Origin: Chloroflexota bacterium
GTDB taxonomy: Bacteria; Chloroflexota; Dehalococcoidia; GIF9; UBA5629
NCBI GenBank assembly: GCA_026389655.1
Contig: JAPLHL010000212.1
Coordinates: 1 to 8,150 of the forward strand
Direction of reading: 5' to 3'
DNA: 8,150 nucleotides
Each line of letters starts with the position of its first letter. The stretch's first letter is position 1. The notes under the pieces were generated by a model. The model saw only the letters and a program-made list of their open reading frames with translations, searched no databases and was not told the origin of the DNA. This document shows positions 1 to 6,580 of this stretch, one piece after another. The translations under genes and the position numbers were made by a program.

Positions 1-459
1 TCCTCCGACAACCGGCCCTAAAGCCGGCCCTAACATTATAGGGATTGACTGAGCGGCCATAGCCATGCCCCTCTTTTCCACGGGTATAAAAATAACAAAC
101 ATCGCCATAGAGCACGGCATCAACAGCCCACCGGCAGCGCCCTGTATGATCCTGAAGAAAATGAGCGTATTGCTGTTCCAGGCCATCCCGCATAGCATGG
201 ACCCGATCAGGAAACCGACAAGGCTGATAATATAAACCTTCTTTATCCCAAATCTATCGATCAGGAAGGCCGATGCCGCCATAGTTATAGCCGAGGCCAG
301 TGTGTAAGCGGATACTACGAGCTGCGCACGGTCAGGCGTTTCATTGAATACCGCCATGATATTGGGCAACGCTATGTTCATGATTGTGCCGTCCAGGGCA
401 TACATAAACGTTCCCAGTACGACGACAACCATGATCTCGATTTCTTTTCGTGTTAACAT
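1..459 (-). CDS. MFS exporter, DHA2 (14-TM, EmrB/QacA-like) family; N-terminal part, cut by window edge
   Basis: The first 153 residues of a proton-driven efflux permease of the inner membrane are visible; the rest lies beyond position 1. Seen in the translation: TM1 with the DHA2 motif LDGTIMNIALP (residues 22-32); motif A in the TM2-TM3 loop, DRFGIKKV (68-75); motif B in TM4, RIIQGAAGG (103-111); and antiporter motif C in TM5, GPALGPVVGG (144-153). Five membrane segments can be placed at about 9-29, 45-66, 74-94, 98-122 and 134-153. The ATG at 459 is chosen because an in-frame stop lies a few codons upstream and the N-terminus matches the family; the Shine-Dalgarno is weak. A second ATG nine codons in (432) would also fit. 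The substrate cannot be told. A consensus promoter and dyads upstream suggest the gene is tightly regulated. Family call is firm. Confidence 0.9.
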   Translation of the reverse strand, partial: MLTRKEIEIMVVVVLGTFMYALDGTIMNIALPNIMAVFNETPDRAQLVVSAYTLASAITMAASAFLIDRFGIKKVYIISLVGFLIGSMLCGMAWNSNTLIFFRIIQGAAGGLLMPCSMAMFVIFIPVEKRGMAMAAQSIPIMLGPALGPVVGG

Positions 460-475
460 CGTCTGCCGTACAATA

Positions 476-488
476 ATGAATTATTCAT
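476..488. promoter_or_regulatory. Perfect 13-bp palindrome in the exporter leader
   Basis: ATGAATTATTCAT reads the same on both strands except for its central base. It lies in the 5' leader of the exporter, between the dyad at 507-533 and the start codon. It may be a second regulator site. It shares only a loose AT-rich pattern with the first dyad, so binding of the same protein cannot be claimed. Confidence 0.35.
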
Positions 489-506
489 GCTCTGAAATTA
501 ACGCTG

Positions 507-533
507 TGATTTACGTATTCATTACACAAATCA
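507..533. promoter_or_regulatory. Putative operator dyad over the exporter transcription start
   Basis: A 27-bp imperfect palindrome has perfect outer arms TGATTT (507-512) and AAATCA (528-533), with further symmetric matches inside (GTA/TAC). It begins five bases downstream of the -10 box and covers the predicted start of transcription. That is the usual place for a TetR- or MarR-type repressor to block an exporter promoter. The dyad is seen; its use as an operator is inferred, and no candidate repressor gene is in the window. Confidence 0.5.
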
Positions 534-537
534 GATC

Positions 538-566
538 ATTATATTTATATAACCATTTTCTGTCAA
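538..566 (-). promoter_or_regulatory. Perfect sigma-70 consensus promoter for the MFS exporter
   Basis: On the minus strand a -35 box TTGACA (561-566) is followed by a 17-nt spacer and a -10 box TATAAT (538-543). All twelve positions and the spacing match the consensus. The predicted start of transcription is near 531, giving a leader of about 70 nt before the exporter ATG at 459. The motif is seen directly; that it drives this gene is inferred from position. Confidence 0.8.
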
Positions 567-599
567 AATCTTATTTACTTAGGGAAAGGCCATGCGTCT

Positions 600-612
600 T
601 CAGCCTGGCTGA
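600..612. promoter_or_regulatory. Perfect 13-bp palindrome upstream of the exporter promoter
   Basis: TCAGCCTGGCTGA has 6-bp arms around one central base, too tight to form an RNA hairpin but suitable for a dimeric DNA-binding protein. It lies 33 bp upstream of the exporter -35 box, in the otherwise featureless gap between the stress protein and the exporter. An activator or repressor site is possible. Such a palindrome could also occur by chance. Confidence 0.25.
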
Positions 613-735
613 GCGTTGCCCGGTCAAGAAATACTGGAATATCTCCGAGGCAGTAACATAGCGAGGCAGGGCCAGTATTATTCCCCAGAAACCTGCTAAA
701 TATCACTAATCTGTAATAATAATATAGCCAAAATT

Positions 736-1650
736 CTATTGCTTTCCGCCGGCTTCCGTGGATCTCACCAGTAAAAGAGGAGTATTCCCTGATTGCAAGA
801 CTCTTTCGGCAACACTGCCAAAGGCCCATCGTCCTACACCAGAACGTCCATGTGTTGTCATAGCCAAAAATTCCACCTGGGCTTCGTCAGCAAACTGAAT
901 AATCTGTTCAGCCATATTGCCAGATCTGCTACCAATACCCAATCCTTCTTCAACAACTATACCTTTTTCTTTTAGCCGGGCCCCTATATTGTTAAGATAG
1001 TCAATGGCGTGAGCCCTATCCGACTCCATCTGCTTTTCAGACAATGGAATATACAGATATCCAGCATCATAGCCATTTGGCAGTATCTGAATTAGAATAA
1101 CTTTGAGCTTAAACCTGGATGCAAGTTCTTCGATATAAGGGATTATCGCCTCACCCTCTTTAGAACCATCCAGAGGGACCAGCACTTTATTCAATATTCC
1201 TTTTACTCTTACGTCAGGTCTGGCACTCTTAGCCCTGATGAGTATAACAGGCCTGGTGGTAGCCCTCACTACCTTATCAGCTACACTTCCAATGGCCCAA
1301 CGTTGAATGCCTGATTGACCGTGAGTAGCCATAACAATTAGTCCTATGTTCTCATTCTCGGCATACTCCACAATCTTCTCTGCCGGCTGCCCGGAGAGAA
1401 TTACCGATTTTACTTCGATGGTTGGACCATTTCCCGGTTTGTCATGGTATGTGCTTGCCCCCTCTTTTGTTACTTCAACCATCTTCTGAAGATAGCTTCG
1501 GTGCTTATCTTCATGAGGATCTGTATCTAACTCACTAACATGCGTAAGGATAATCTCAGAGCCTAACCTTCCAGCCAGTTTTTCAGCATAGGGCAGGGCT
1601 TCTTCGGCCAATTCCGAGCCGTCTAAAGGCAGAAGTATTTTTTCGTACAT
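736..1650 (-). CDS. Universal stress protein, two tandem UspA domains
   Basis: A cytoplasmic 304-residue protein made of two Usp domains, about residues 1-142 and 152-298. Each starts with the family signature (KILLPLDGS, KVLVPLDGS) and ends with the nucleotide-binding loop: ATHG-QSGIQRWAI-GS in the first domain and TTHG-RSGVGRWAF-GS in the second. Both fit the G-9x-G(S/T) part of the ATP-binding Usp motif, so both sites are probably able to bind ATP. Family members help cells survive starvation, redox and other stress, but the molecular job is rarely known. The ATG at 1650 gives the canonical N-terminus; purine-rich sequence just upstream makes an imperfect Shine-Dalgarno. The gene is transcribed away from gatB and toward the exporter, 276 bp away, which has its own promoter. 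The two genes are therefore probably separate units. Confidence 0.93.
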   Translation of the reverse strand: MYEKILLPLDGSELAEEALPYAEKLAGRLGSEIILTHVSELDTDPHEDKHRSYLQKMVEVTKEGASTYHDKPGNGPTIEVKSVILSGQPAEKIVEYAENENIGLIVMATHGQSGIQRWAIGSVADKVVRATTRPVILIRAKSARPDVRVKGILNKVLVPLDGSKEGEAIIPYIEELASRFKLKVILIQILPNGYDAGYLYIPLSEKQMESDRAHAIDYLNNIGARLKEKGIVVEEGLGIGSRSGNMAEQIIQFADEAQVEFLAMTTHGRSGVGRWAFGSVAERVLQSGNTPLLLVRSTEAGGKQ

Positions 1651-1682
1651 TTCTTCATATCCATTCCTGACAATATCCTAAT

Positions 1683-1711
1683 ATAATATTATTCAGATAC
1701 TGCAAACGCAA
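1683..1711 (-). promoter_or_regulatory. Probable promoter of the universal stress protein gene
   Basis: On the minus strand a weak -35 TTGCGT (1706-1711), a 17-nt spacer and a -10 TATTAT (1683-1688, five of six consensus bases) lie about 32 nt upstream of the ATG. Spacing and position are good, the -35 is poor. The left arm of an inverted repeat (1708-1716) overlaps the -35 box, so a regulator could act here. Confidence 0.45.
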
Positions 1712-1799
1712 ACCTTGATATTCACTATATCTTATAAATATTGTCTTTCAATAATTGTTATATTTAAATAACTTTCTTTTCTATATGTCAAAGGTTTGC
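1708..1799. repeat. 9-bp inverted repeat spanning the divergent usp-gatB intergenic region
   Basis: GCAAACCTT at 1708-1716 is repeated as its exact reverse complement AAGGTTTGC at 1791-1799. The left arm overlaps the stress-protein -35 box; the right arm lies at the gatB leader and covers the TTG at 1796. The AT-rich stretch between the arms also holds a smaller dyad, GTTAT...ATAAC, at 1757-1772, and no confident gatB promoter could be picked. A shared operator is possible; chance similarity is also possible. Confidence 0.3.
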
Positions 1800-1834
1800 C
1801 GAGACCATGCGATACTGCTATACTATCCGACGTC

Positions 1835-3310
1835 GTGGAATACGAGACAATTATCGGCCTGGAAGTACATTCCCAGCTTCTGACGAAAAGCAAAATGTAC
1901 TGCTCGTGCAGTACAGATTATGCGAGCGCGCCACCGAATACACACGTATGCCAGGTGTGCATGGGCATGCCGGGCGTGCTTCCAACGGTCAATGAGCGTG
2001 CAATTGAATACAGCCTCATGACCGCGCTGGCGTTAAACTGCACAATTCCCGATCATGCCAAATTCGACCGCAAGAACTACCCGTATCCCGACCTTATGAA
2101 AGGCTACCAGATATCACAGTATGACATGCCGATGGGCATTAACGGATACCTGGTCATCGATATTGACGGAAAGAAAAAGAAGATCGGTATTACCCGTGTC
2201 CACATGGAAGAGGACGTTGCCAAACTAACGCACCGCAGCTCCCTGGAGGGCGAAAGCTATAGCCTGGTGGACATCAACCGGGCCGGCATGCCTCTTATGG
2301 AAATCGTAAGTGAGCCTGATATGGGTTCGCCGGAAGAAGCAAGGCTTTACCTGGTCAAACTGAGGGCCATACTGCAGTACCTGGGGGTATCAACCGGCAA
2401 CATGGAGGAAGGCAGCTTCCGTTGCGATGCCAATATCAGCATACGCCCCGTGGGAACTAAAGAGTACCTGGCAAAGGTCGAAGTCAAGAATATGAACAGC
2501 TTCCGCGCTGTGTACCGCGCACTGGAGTATGAAGCGCTACGCCAGAGGGAAGCAATGGTTTCAGGTGAAAGAATCGCTCAGGAAACAAGAGGTTGGGTGG
2601 ACGAAAAGGGAATAACAGTCAGTCAGCGCAGCAAGGAATATGCGCACGATTACAGGTATTTTCCCGAACCCGACCTGCCTCCGCTGGCTTTCAGCAGGCA
2701 AATGGTTGATAAACTCAAGGCTGGTTTACCCGAACTGCCGGAAACCAAATTCGACAGGTTCGTGACACAGTATAACCTTACACCTTATGATGCAGAGCTG
2801 CTTACCGATACCAAACCGCTTGCCGATTATTTTGAAGAGTGTGTTAAGTTGGCCACCGGAAAGGGCACCGAGGCGGACATTCAGAAAAAGGCCAAGGGCA
2901 TAAGTAACTGGATCCTGGGTGACTTTACCCGTTTACTAAATTTGGATAACATGCGGATCGAGGATTCCAAGGTAAAACCGCATGACCTGGTTGAACTGCT
3001 CGAACTGATGGAAAAAGGTATTTTGAGCGGCCCACTGGCAAAGAAAGCGTTCGAAGTTACATTCAAAACAGACATGCGCTTGAGCGCAGTGGTAAAGGAG
3101 CAGGGCCTGATACAAATCAGCGACAGCGGAGAACTTGGTATAATAATAGATAAAATAATTGCAGATAATGAAAAGGCGGTTACCGACTATAGGGCTGGGA
3201 AGGAAGCTTCACTTACATTCCTTATCGGGCAGGTCATGAAGGCCTCAAGAGGAAAAGCCAATCCGGCAGTAGTCAGGCAGATAATCGTTGATAAGCTCGG
3301 AGGAAATTGA
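1835..3310 (+). CDS. gatB: Aspartyl/glutamyl-tRNA amidotransferase subunit B (GatB)
   Basis: GatB phosphorylates the misacylated Glu on tRNA-Gln (or Asp on tRNA-Asn), and GatA-derived ammonia then amidates it. With the GTG start at 1835 the protein has 491 residues, close to the family norm. It begins VEYETIIGLEVH, exactly where homologs begin. The frame stays open to a TTG at 1796 (504 aa), but those 13 residues are not family-like and the TTG has no properly spaced Shine-Dalgarno. The GTG has no clear one either, so the start is uncertain. Seen: paired cysteines CSC and CQVC (a likely metal site), DRKNYPYPD, KGYQISQYD, RVHMEEDVAKLTH, DINRAGMPLMEIVSEPD, and MEEGSFRCDANIS; the C-terminal third is the YqeY-like tRNA-binding tail. 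gatC and gatA are not adjacent. secG follows after 1 nt. The family call is very secure. Confidence 0.96.
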   Translation: MEYETIIGLEVHSQLLTKSKMYCSCSTDYASAPPNTHVCQVCMGMPGVLPTVNERAIEYSLMTALALNCTIPDHAKFDRKNYPYPDLMKGYQISQYDMPMGINGYLVIDIDGKKKKIGITRVHMEEDVAKLTHRSSLEGESYSLVDINRAGMPLMEIVSEPDMGSPEEARLYLVKLRAILQYLGVSTGNMEEGSFRCDANISIRPVGTKEYLAKVEVKNMNSFRAVYRALEYEALRQREAMVSGERIAQETRGWVDEKGITVSQRSKEYAHDYRYFPEPDLPPLAFSRQMVDKLKAGLPELPETKFDRFVTQYNLTPYDAELLTDTKPLADYFEECVKLATGKGTEADIQKKAKGISNWILGDFTRLLNLDNMRIEDSKVKPHDLVELLELMEKGILSGPLAKKAFEVTFKTDMRLSAVVKEQGLIQISDSGELGIIIDKIIADNEKAVTDYRAGKEASLTFLIGQVMKASRGKANPAVVRQIIVDKLGGN

Positions 3311-3311
3311 T

Positions 3312-3536
3312 ATGCCAATTTATTTAACCATTGCCCAGATAGTTATAGCGGTGGCGCTCATAGCTGTTCTGGCTTTGCAGGTGAAAGGCGGGGGACTGGG
3401 AGGTATCTTCGGCCAGTCTGACGGCGTTTACCGGACCAGACGCGGGGTGGAGAAAACTCTCTTCCAGGTGACCATCGTACTTGCGGTCATTTTCATAGTA
3501 CTTTCCGTGGTCATAGTCAGAGTCAGTTCTACATAG
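3312..3536 (+). CDS. secG: Preprotein translocase subunit SecG
   Basis: A 74-residue inner-membrane protein, the small accessory subunit of the SecYEG translocon. It has two membrane segments, about residues 4-24 and 50-71. Between them lies the conserved SecG loop LQVKGGGLGGIFGQSDGVYR, with the glycine-rich stretch and the following RTRRGVEK typical of the family. The ATG at 3312 is chosen because GGAGG (3299-3303) lies eight bases before it; a longer TTG-started reading from 3288 would run through this Shine-Dalgarno. The gene starts one base after the gatB stop, and its Shine-Dalgarno lies within the gatB 3' end, so the two are probably translationally coupled. The length is normal for SecG. 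Confidence 0.94.
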   Translation: MPIYLTIAQIVIAVALIAVLALQVKGGGLGGIFGQSDGVYRTRRGVEKTLFQVTIVLAVIFIVLSVVIVRVSST

Positions 3537-3549
3537 AGGAAAAGGCGAC

Positions 3550-4395
3550 ATGTCGCGGGTCATCACGCTGACGACCGATTTCGGTACGAGCGATAGTTAT
3601 GTAGCAAGCATGAAAGGCGCTATATTCAGCGTTAATCCGCAGGCTAAAATTGTTGATATTTCACATGCTATTGAACCGCAATCCATTAGACAAGCTTCTT
3701 TTATTCTTCATACTGCATGGCATTATTTCCCGGAAGGTACTGTTCATATCGTAGTGGTTGACCCGGGCGTCGGCGGTCACCGCCGTGCAGTAATCCTGAA
3801 AACCCCATCCGCATTATTTGTTACTCCTGATAACGGCGTCCTCAGCTACATTTTACACGAGCTTTCCGATACAACGGCCGCTCATAGCTATCCGGTCTCG
3901 GACCAGGTCGCCAGGCGGGTAATGCCAGAGGGATGCGAAGCTGTCTCAATTACAAACAAGGAGTACTGGCGTCACCCGGTCAGCTCCACCTTTCACGGCC
4001 GGGATATTTTTGCCCCGGTTGCTGCACACCTGTCCCTGGACATTCCTTTCCGGGAATTTGGTGAGCCTGTAGATAGTCTGAATGCCTTCGCCATTCCTGT
4101 TCCATTCAAGGATGCAACCGGTCACAGCATAGGGCAGATAATTCACATAGACAGGTTCGGCAATCTTATAACTAACCTGAAGAGCCGTGACATCCCTCCA
4201 GGCGGGGCCGGTGTGGAGATAAGAAACCAGAGGATCGATAATACCAGCAGCTACTATGCTCAAGGTAAAGGGTTGATGGCATTAATAGGCAGCAACGACT
4301 ACCTTGAGTTATCATTCAAGGAGGGCAGCGCCGCTGCCCTGCTCGGTGCGAGAGTGGGCGATTCCGTGAAGATCCTAAACCCCCCGGGCCGGTGA
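3550..4395 (+). CDS. SAM hydroxide adenosyltransferase / SAM hydrolase (DUF62, PF01887)
   Basis: A 281-residue cytosolic enzyme of the family related to SAM-dependent fluorinase/chlorinase. Typical members use water, not halide, to split S-adenosylmethionine into adenosine and methionine. Seen: N-terminal TLTTDFGTSDSYVASMKG (7-23), DPGVGGHRR (71-79), TPDNGVLS (92-99), STFHGRDIFAP (146-156), and the C-terminal DRFGNLITNL (201-210) and GSND (247-250). The conserved Asp-Arg-His triad that activates water in studied hydrolases fits D71, R78 and H149. This points to hydrolase rather than halogenase chemistry, although a family motif alone cannot prove it. ATG 3550 has GAGGA nine bases upstream, overlapping the secG stop. 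It is the last gene of the gatB-secG operon; there is no obvious functional tie to translation or secretion beyond co-expression. Its stop is 9 bp from that of the convergent Fe-S gene. Confidence 0.9.
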   Translation: MSRVITLTTDFGTSDSYVASMKGAIFSVNPQAKIVDISHAIEPQSIRQASFILHTAWHYFPEGTVHIVVVDPGVGGHRRAVILKTPSALFVTPDNGVLSYILHELSDTTAAHSYPVSDQVARRVMPEGCEAVSITNKEYWRHPVSSTFHGRDIFAPVAAHLSLDIPFREFGEPVDSLNAFAIPVPFKDATGHSIGQIIHIDRFGNLITNLKSRDIPPGGAGVEIRNQRIDNTSSYYAQGKGLMALIGSNDYLELSFKEGSAAALLGARVGDSVKILNPPGR

Positions 4396-4404
4396 TGCTT
4401 TACT

Positions 4405-5487
4405 TCACTGCTTCTTTTTATTGGCATCGTCATACGCGTACATATCGGTCAATTCCTGCGGGATGTGTTCCGGAGGCCTGACCAACTCGAGAACGACAGC
4501 CTTTTTATTACATTTGATTACACAATTTCCGCAGCCTAAGCATTTGTCTGTGTTAATATAGGCCTTCCACTTTACTATATCGGGGTATTTTTTCATCTCC
4601 ACAGCTTCGAACTGGCAGGTCTCCACACATTTCTGACATGCACTGCACTTAACTGTATCCACCACTTTGGCCACATACCGGCTGGCAGCAAACGCAGTCT
4701 GTGAAAATCCCAACTGCCTGGCAGAACGGAATCCCACGCAGCAGCAGCTATGGCAGTTGCAGACAATTTGATTGGTCACCCTCGAATTCGGCACTTGCGT
4801 TACTGCATTGTGCTTCTGGCATTCACCGATCATCTTTATTGCTTCATCATATGTAAGCTTCCTGCCTACACCGCGCTTCAGGTTATACTCAGCTGACCTG
4901 CCGAGAGAAAAGCACATCTCATCAGGAGAACCGCATTGCCTGTCATAAATCTCTCTTCGACAGGGACAGGGAACTGAAACTATGGTCGTGGCCGACTTAA
5001 AGATGGCCCTGATATCCTCCTCGGGCATCAGCCCGGGGTTATCTGCCACAGCGTGCCACGCTGGTACCGTCCGTGTCACCGGAATCCCACGCATTGATAC
5101 ATACTGAAGAAGACTGGGAAACCATTCTTCCTCCTCAAATTTCCTCCAGAGGTCGCCATATTCATTGCCACCATAAGAATCCCAATACTTGGTGTTGGTC
5201 AGGGTCATATCATGAAGCGCATCGATCATCCTCCCCAACCTCCAGCCTTTGCTTGTCGGGAAAGCAACTCCTTTCTGAAACAACTCCTGCATGGCATCCT
5301 CGACTTTTTGCTTGTCCATATGCAGGCTTTCAGCTATTTGTTCATTTGTAGCTGTAAGTTGCAGCATCATTTTGGCCTGCTCGGGCGACGCAACTTTCTT
5401 TAATATCATAGGCAGATATTTCGACTGTGGATAGCCGAATTTACCAGCCAATTCCTGATATGAATCAGTAGCATTTTGAGAATTCAT
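4405..5487 (-). CDS. Cysteine-rich 4Fe-4S protein with winged-helix-like N-terminus and C-terminal two-cluster ferredoxin domain
   Basis: A 360-residue, probably cytosolic redox protein. About residues 34-85 look like a winged-helix segment (NEQIAESLHMDKQKVEDAMQ, then a basic wing), as in other members of this poorly studied ferredoxin-like family. A middle Cys-rich region follows, with CPCRR (174-178), C185 and C192, then CNCHSCCC (243-250). The C-terminus is a bacterial 2[4Fe-4S] ferredoxin domain: C281-C284-C287-C291 and C316-C319-C322-C326. The usual Pro after the fourth Cys is Gln or Asn in both motifs. There are 18 cysteines in all, enough for three or four clusters; the number bound is inferred. 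No signal peptide or membrane segment is seen. The start is firm, with AGGAGG (5494-5499) six bases before ATG. It is the last gene of the BKACE group, 70 nt after paralog 1. It may pass electrons to an acyl-CoA redox enzyme or sense redox state; neither is shown. Confidence 0.8.
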   Translation of the reverse strand: MNSQNATDSYQELAGKFGYPQSKYLPMILKKVASPEQAKMMLQLTATNEQIAESLHMDKQKVEDAMQELFQKGVAFPTSKGWRLGRMIDALHDMTLTNTKYWDSYGGNEYGDLWRKFEEEEWFPSLLQYVSMRGIPVTRTVPAWHAVADNPGLMPEEDIRAIFKSATTIVSVPCPCRREIYDRQCGSPDEMCFSLGRSAEYNLKRGVGRKLTYDEAIKMIGECQKHNAVTQVPNSRVTNQIVCNCHSCCCVGFRSARQLGFSQTAFAASRYVAKVVDTVKCSACQKCVETCQFEAVEMKKYPDIVKWKAYINTDKCLGCGNCVIKCNKKAVVLELVRPPEHIPQELTDMYAYDDANKKKQ

Positions 5488-5493
5488 TTAGCG

Positions 5494-5499
5494 CCTCCT
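5494..5499 (-). promoter_or_regulatory. Strong ribosome binding site of the Fe-S protein
   Basis: AGGAGG on the minus strand lies six bases before the ATG at 5487 and fixes that start. The 70-nt gap to the BKACE gene upstream also has a weak 5-bp inverted repeat (GATAC 5534-5538, GTATC 5546-5550) but no recognisable promoter, which favours co-transcription. Confidence 0.7.
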
Positions 5500-5557
5500 C
5501 TGCAATAACTATTATGATGCCTGCAACTCACAAGATACAAACTTAGTATCGTAAACC

Positions 5558-6439
5558 TTATCTAACTATGCCGAGTATTTTCCTGGCTTCAGCCGGCGTA
5601 GCTGGTTCCCTGCCGATGCAGGAAGCGATTTTAACAGCTAACTCAACCTGTTCATAGCTACCTTTGGCCAGCTCACCATTTGGCAGCCTGGTGTTATCTT
5701 CAAGCCCTACGCGCATATGACCGCCCATCAGGCATGACTGCATGATCGCCGGGAACTGTTCTATGCCCACTCCGCAGGTAGTGAAGTTGGAATCAGCAGG
5801 CAAGGCATGCACAAGTTCCGCAAAGGCACCCGGCCTGAACTTTTGTCCTCCAGCCACACCCCAGACAAAATTGAAGTTATAAGGTTTTTTAAAGAAGCCC
5901 TGCTTAAATATAAGCAGCCAATTATCCAGACCACCCATATCATATATTTCGGCTTCCGGTCTGCAGCCCATTTCTAAGACGTTATCGTATATTATCTGCC
6001 CGGTCTTACGGTCCATAACGCTGAAATTCATAGAATTCGTATTAAGAGAACCACTTTCCGGTTTTATCGCCTTGATCGGCCTCAGCCTGGCTTCCATATT
6101 CAACTTAATCAACTGATTAATCAGAGTTACGCAATCTGATTCCGCCGGGAATGGGCCAACCGGACAAGGCGTTCCAACCGATGAAGTGACTTGAATTATT
6201 ATATCGGGTACACGCTGTTTGATTGCATCGTAAACTGCCTTCACTTTAGCAACTTCGGACGTTTGGGCGCCGCCCTTGGCTTCATCACGGGCATGGATAT
6301 GCAACATGGAAGCGCCTGCCTTGAAGCATTTCTCCGCCTCATCGGCAAACTCTTTGGGGGAATAGGGTACCGCCGGATTATTCGCTTTAAATGTACCTCC
6401 GCCTGCCAACGCCGCCGTAATAATTACTTTTGAACTCAA
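5558..6439 (-). CDS. BKACE (DUF849) beta-keto acid cleavage enzyme, paralog 1, with a 15-residue internal deletion
   Basis: A 293-residue TIM-barrel protein of the beta-keto acid cleavage family, the group of Kce. Known members transfer the acyl part of a beta-keto acid from acetyl-CoA chemistry to give an acyl-CoA and acetoacetate, using a divalent metal, usually zinc. Metal ligands are present: H47 and H49 in HIHARD, and E247 in RVGLEDN. R243 and D248 are also kept, as is LNTNSMNF (132-139). The protein is about 85% identical by eye to paralog 2, but 16 codons between DNV and EMGC are replaced by one. This removes the end of one barrel strand and the following helix, just before the conserved PEAE strand (161-164). 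The rest is intact and in frame, so it is annotated as a gene, not a pseudogene; activity is doubtful. The start is TTG 6439, fixed by AAAGGAG six bases upstream. The position of Kce Glu14 is Gly15 here. Confidence 0.85.
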   Translation of the reverse strand: MSSKVIITAALAGGGTFKANNPAVPYSPKEFADEAEKCFKAGASMLHIHARDEAKGGAQTSEVAKVKAVYDAIKQRVPDIIIQVTSSVGTPCPVGPFPAESDCVTLINQLIKLNMEARLRPIKAIKPESGSLNTNSMNFSVMDRKTGQIIYDNVLEMGCRPEAEIYDMGGLDNWLLIFKQGFFKKPYNFNFVWGVAGGQKFRPGAFAELVHALPADSNFTTCGVGIEQFPAIMQSCLMGGHMRVGLEDNTRLPNGELAKGSYEQVELAVKIASCIGREPATPAEARKILGIVR

Positions 6440-6445
6440 GATACT

Positions 6446-6452
6446 CTCCTTT
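6446..6452 (-). promoter_or_regulatory. Ribosome binding site fixing the TTG start of BKACE paralog 1
   Basis: AAAGGAG on the minus strand lies six bases before TTG at 6439. No in-frame ATG or GTG sits at the family N-terminus, and paralog 2 uses the same TTG at the same residue. The TTG start is therefore well supported. Confidence 0.7.
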
Positions 6453-6543
6453 AGTTATTTTTATGATTCCATGACCATACCGGTTAAGGCAGAGGTCTCA
6501 TGGCACTCATAGCCAGTTTAAGAATTACCTGGAATTATAATTT

Positions 6544-6570
6544 AGGGAGGGCAGCAAAGCTGCCCTCCCT
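6544..6570. repeat. Perfect hairpin 1 (12-bp stem, 3-nt loop)
   Basis: AGGGAGGGCAGC (6544-6555) and its exact complement (6559-6570) flank the loop AAA. It would be very stable as RNA on either strand. In the direction of the BKACE genes it is followed by AAATTATAATT, not a run of T, so it is not a standard intrinsic terminator. It may act as an mRNA processing or stability element, a partial attenuator, or be part of a dispersed REP/MITE-like repeat. Confidence 0.75.
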
Positions 6571-6580
6571 TACGTAACAC

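Noticed and set aside
344..661. Plus-strand open frame of 105 codons
   Set aside because: It lies antisense to the exporter gene and runs through that gene's promoter; the clear MFS motifs on the other strand explain the region.
575..829. Minus-strand open frame of 84 codons in the gap between the stress protein and the exporter
   Set aside because: Its first half overlaps the universal stress protein in another frame, it has no Shine-Dalgarno or recognisable motif, and the composition is not protein-like in the part outside that gene.
3288..3311. Longer secG reading from TTG 3288
   Set aside because: The added residues are not SecG-like and the stretch contains the Shine-Dalgarno for the ATG at 3312.
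4392..4419. Possible bidirectional terminator between the convergent stops (GTGA...TCAC and a nearby T-rich run)
   Set aside because: The stem is only 4 bp and the T-rich run lies inside the Fe-S coding sequence, not right after the stem.
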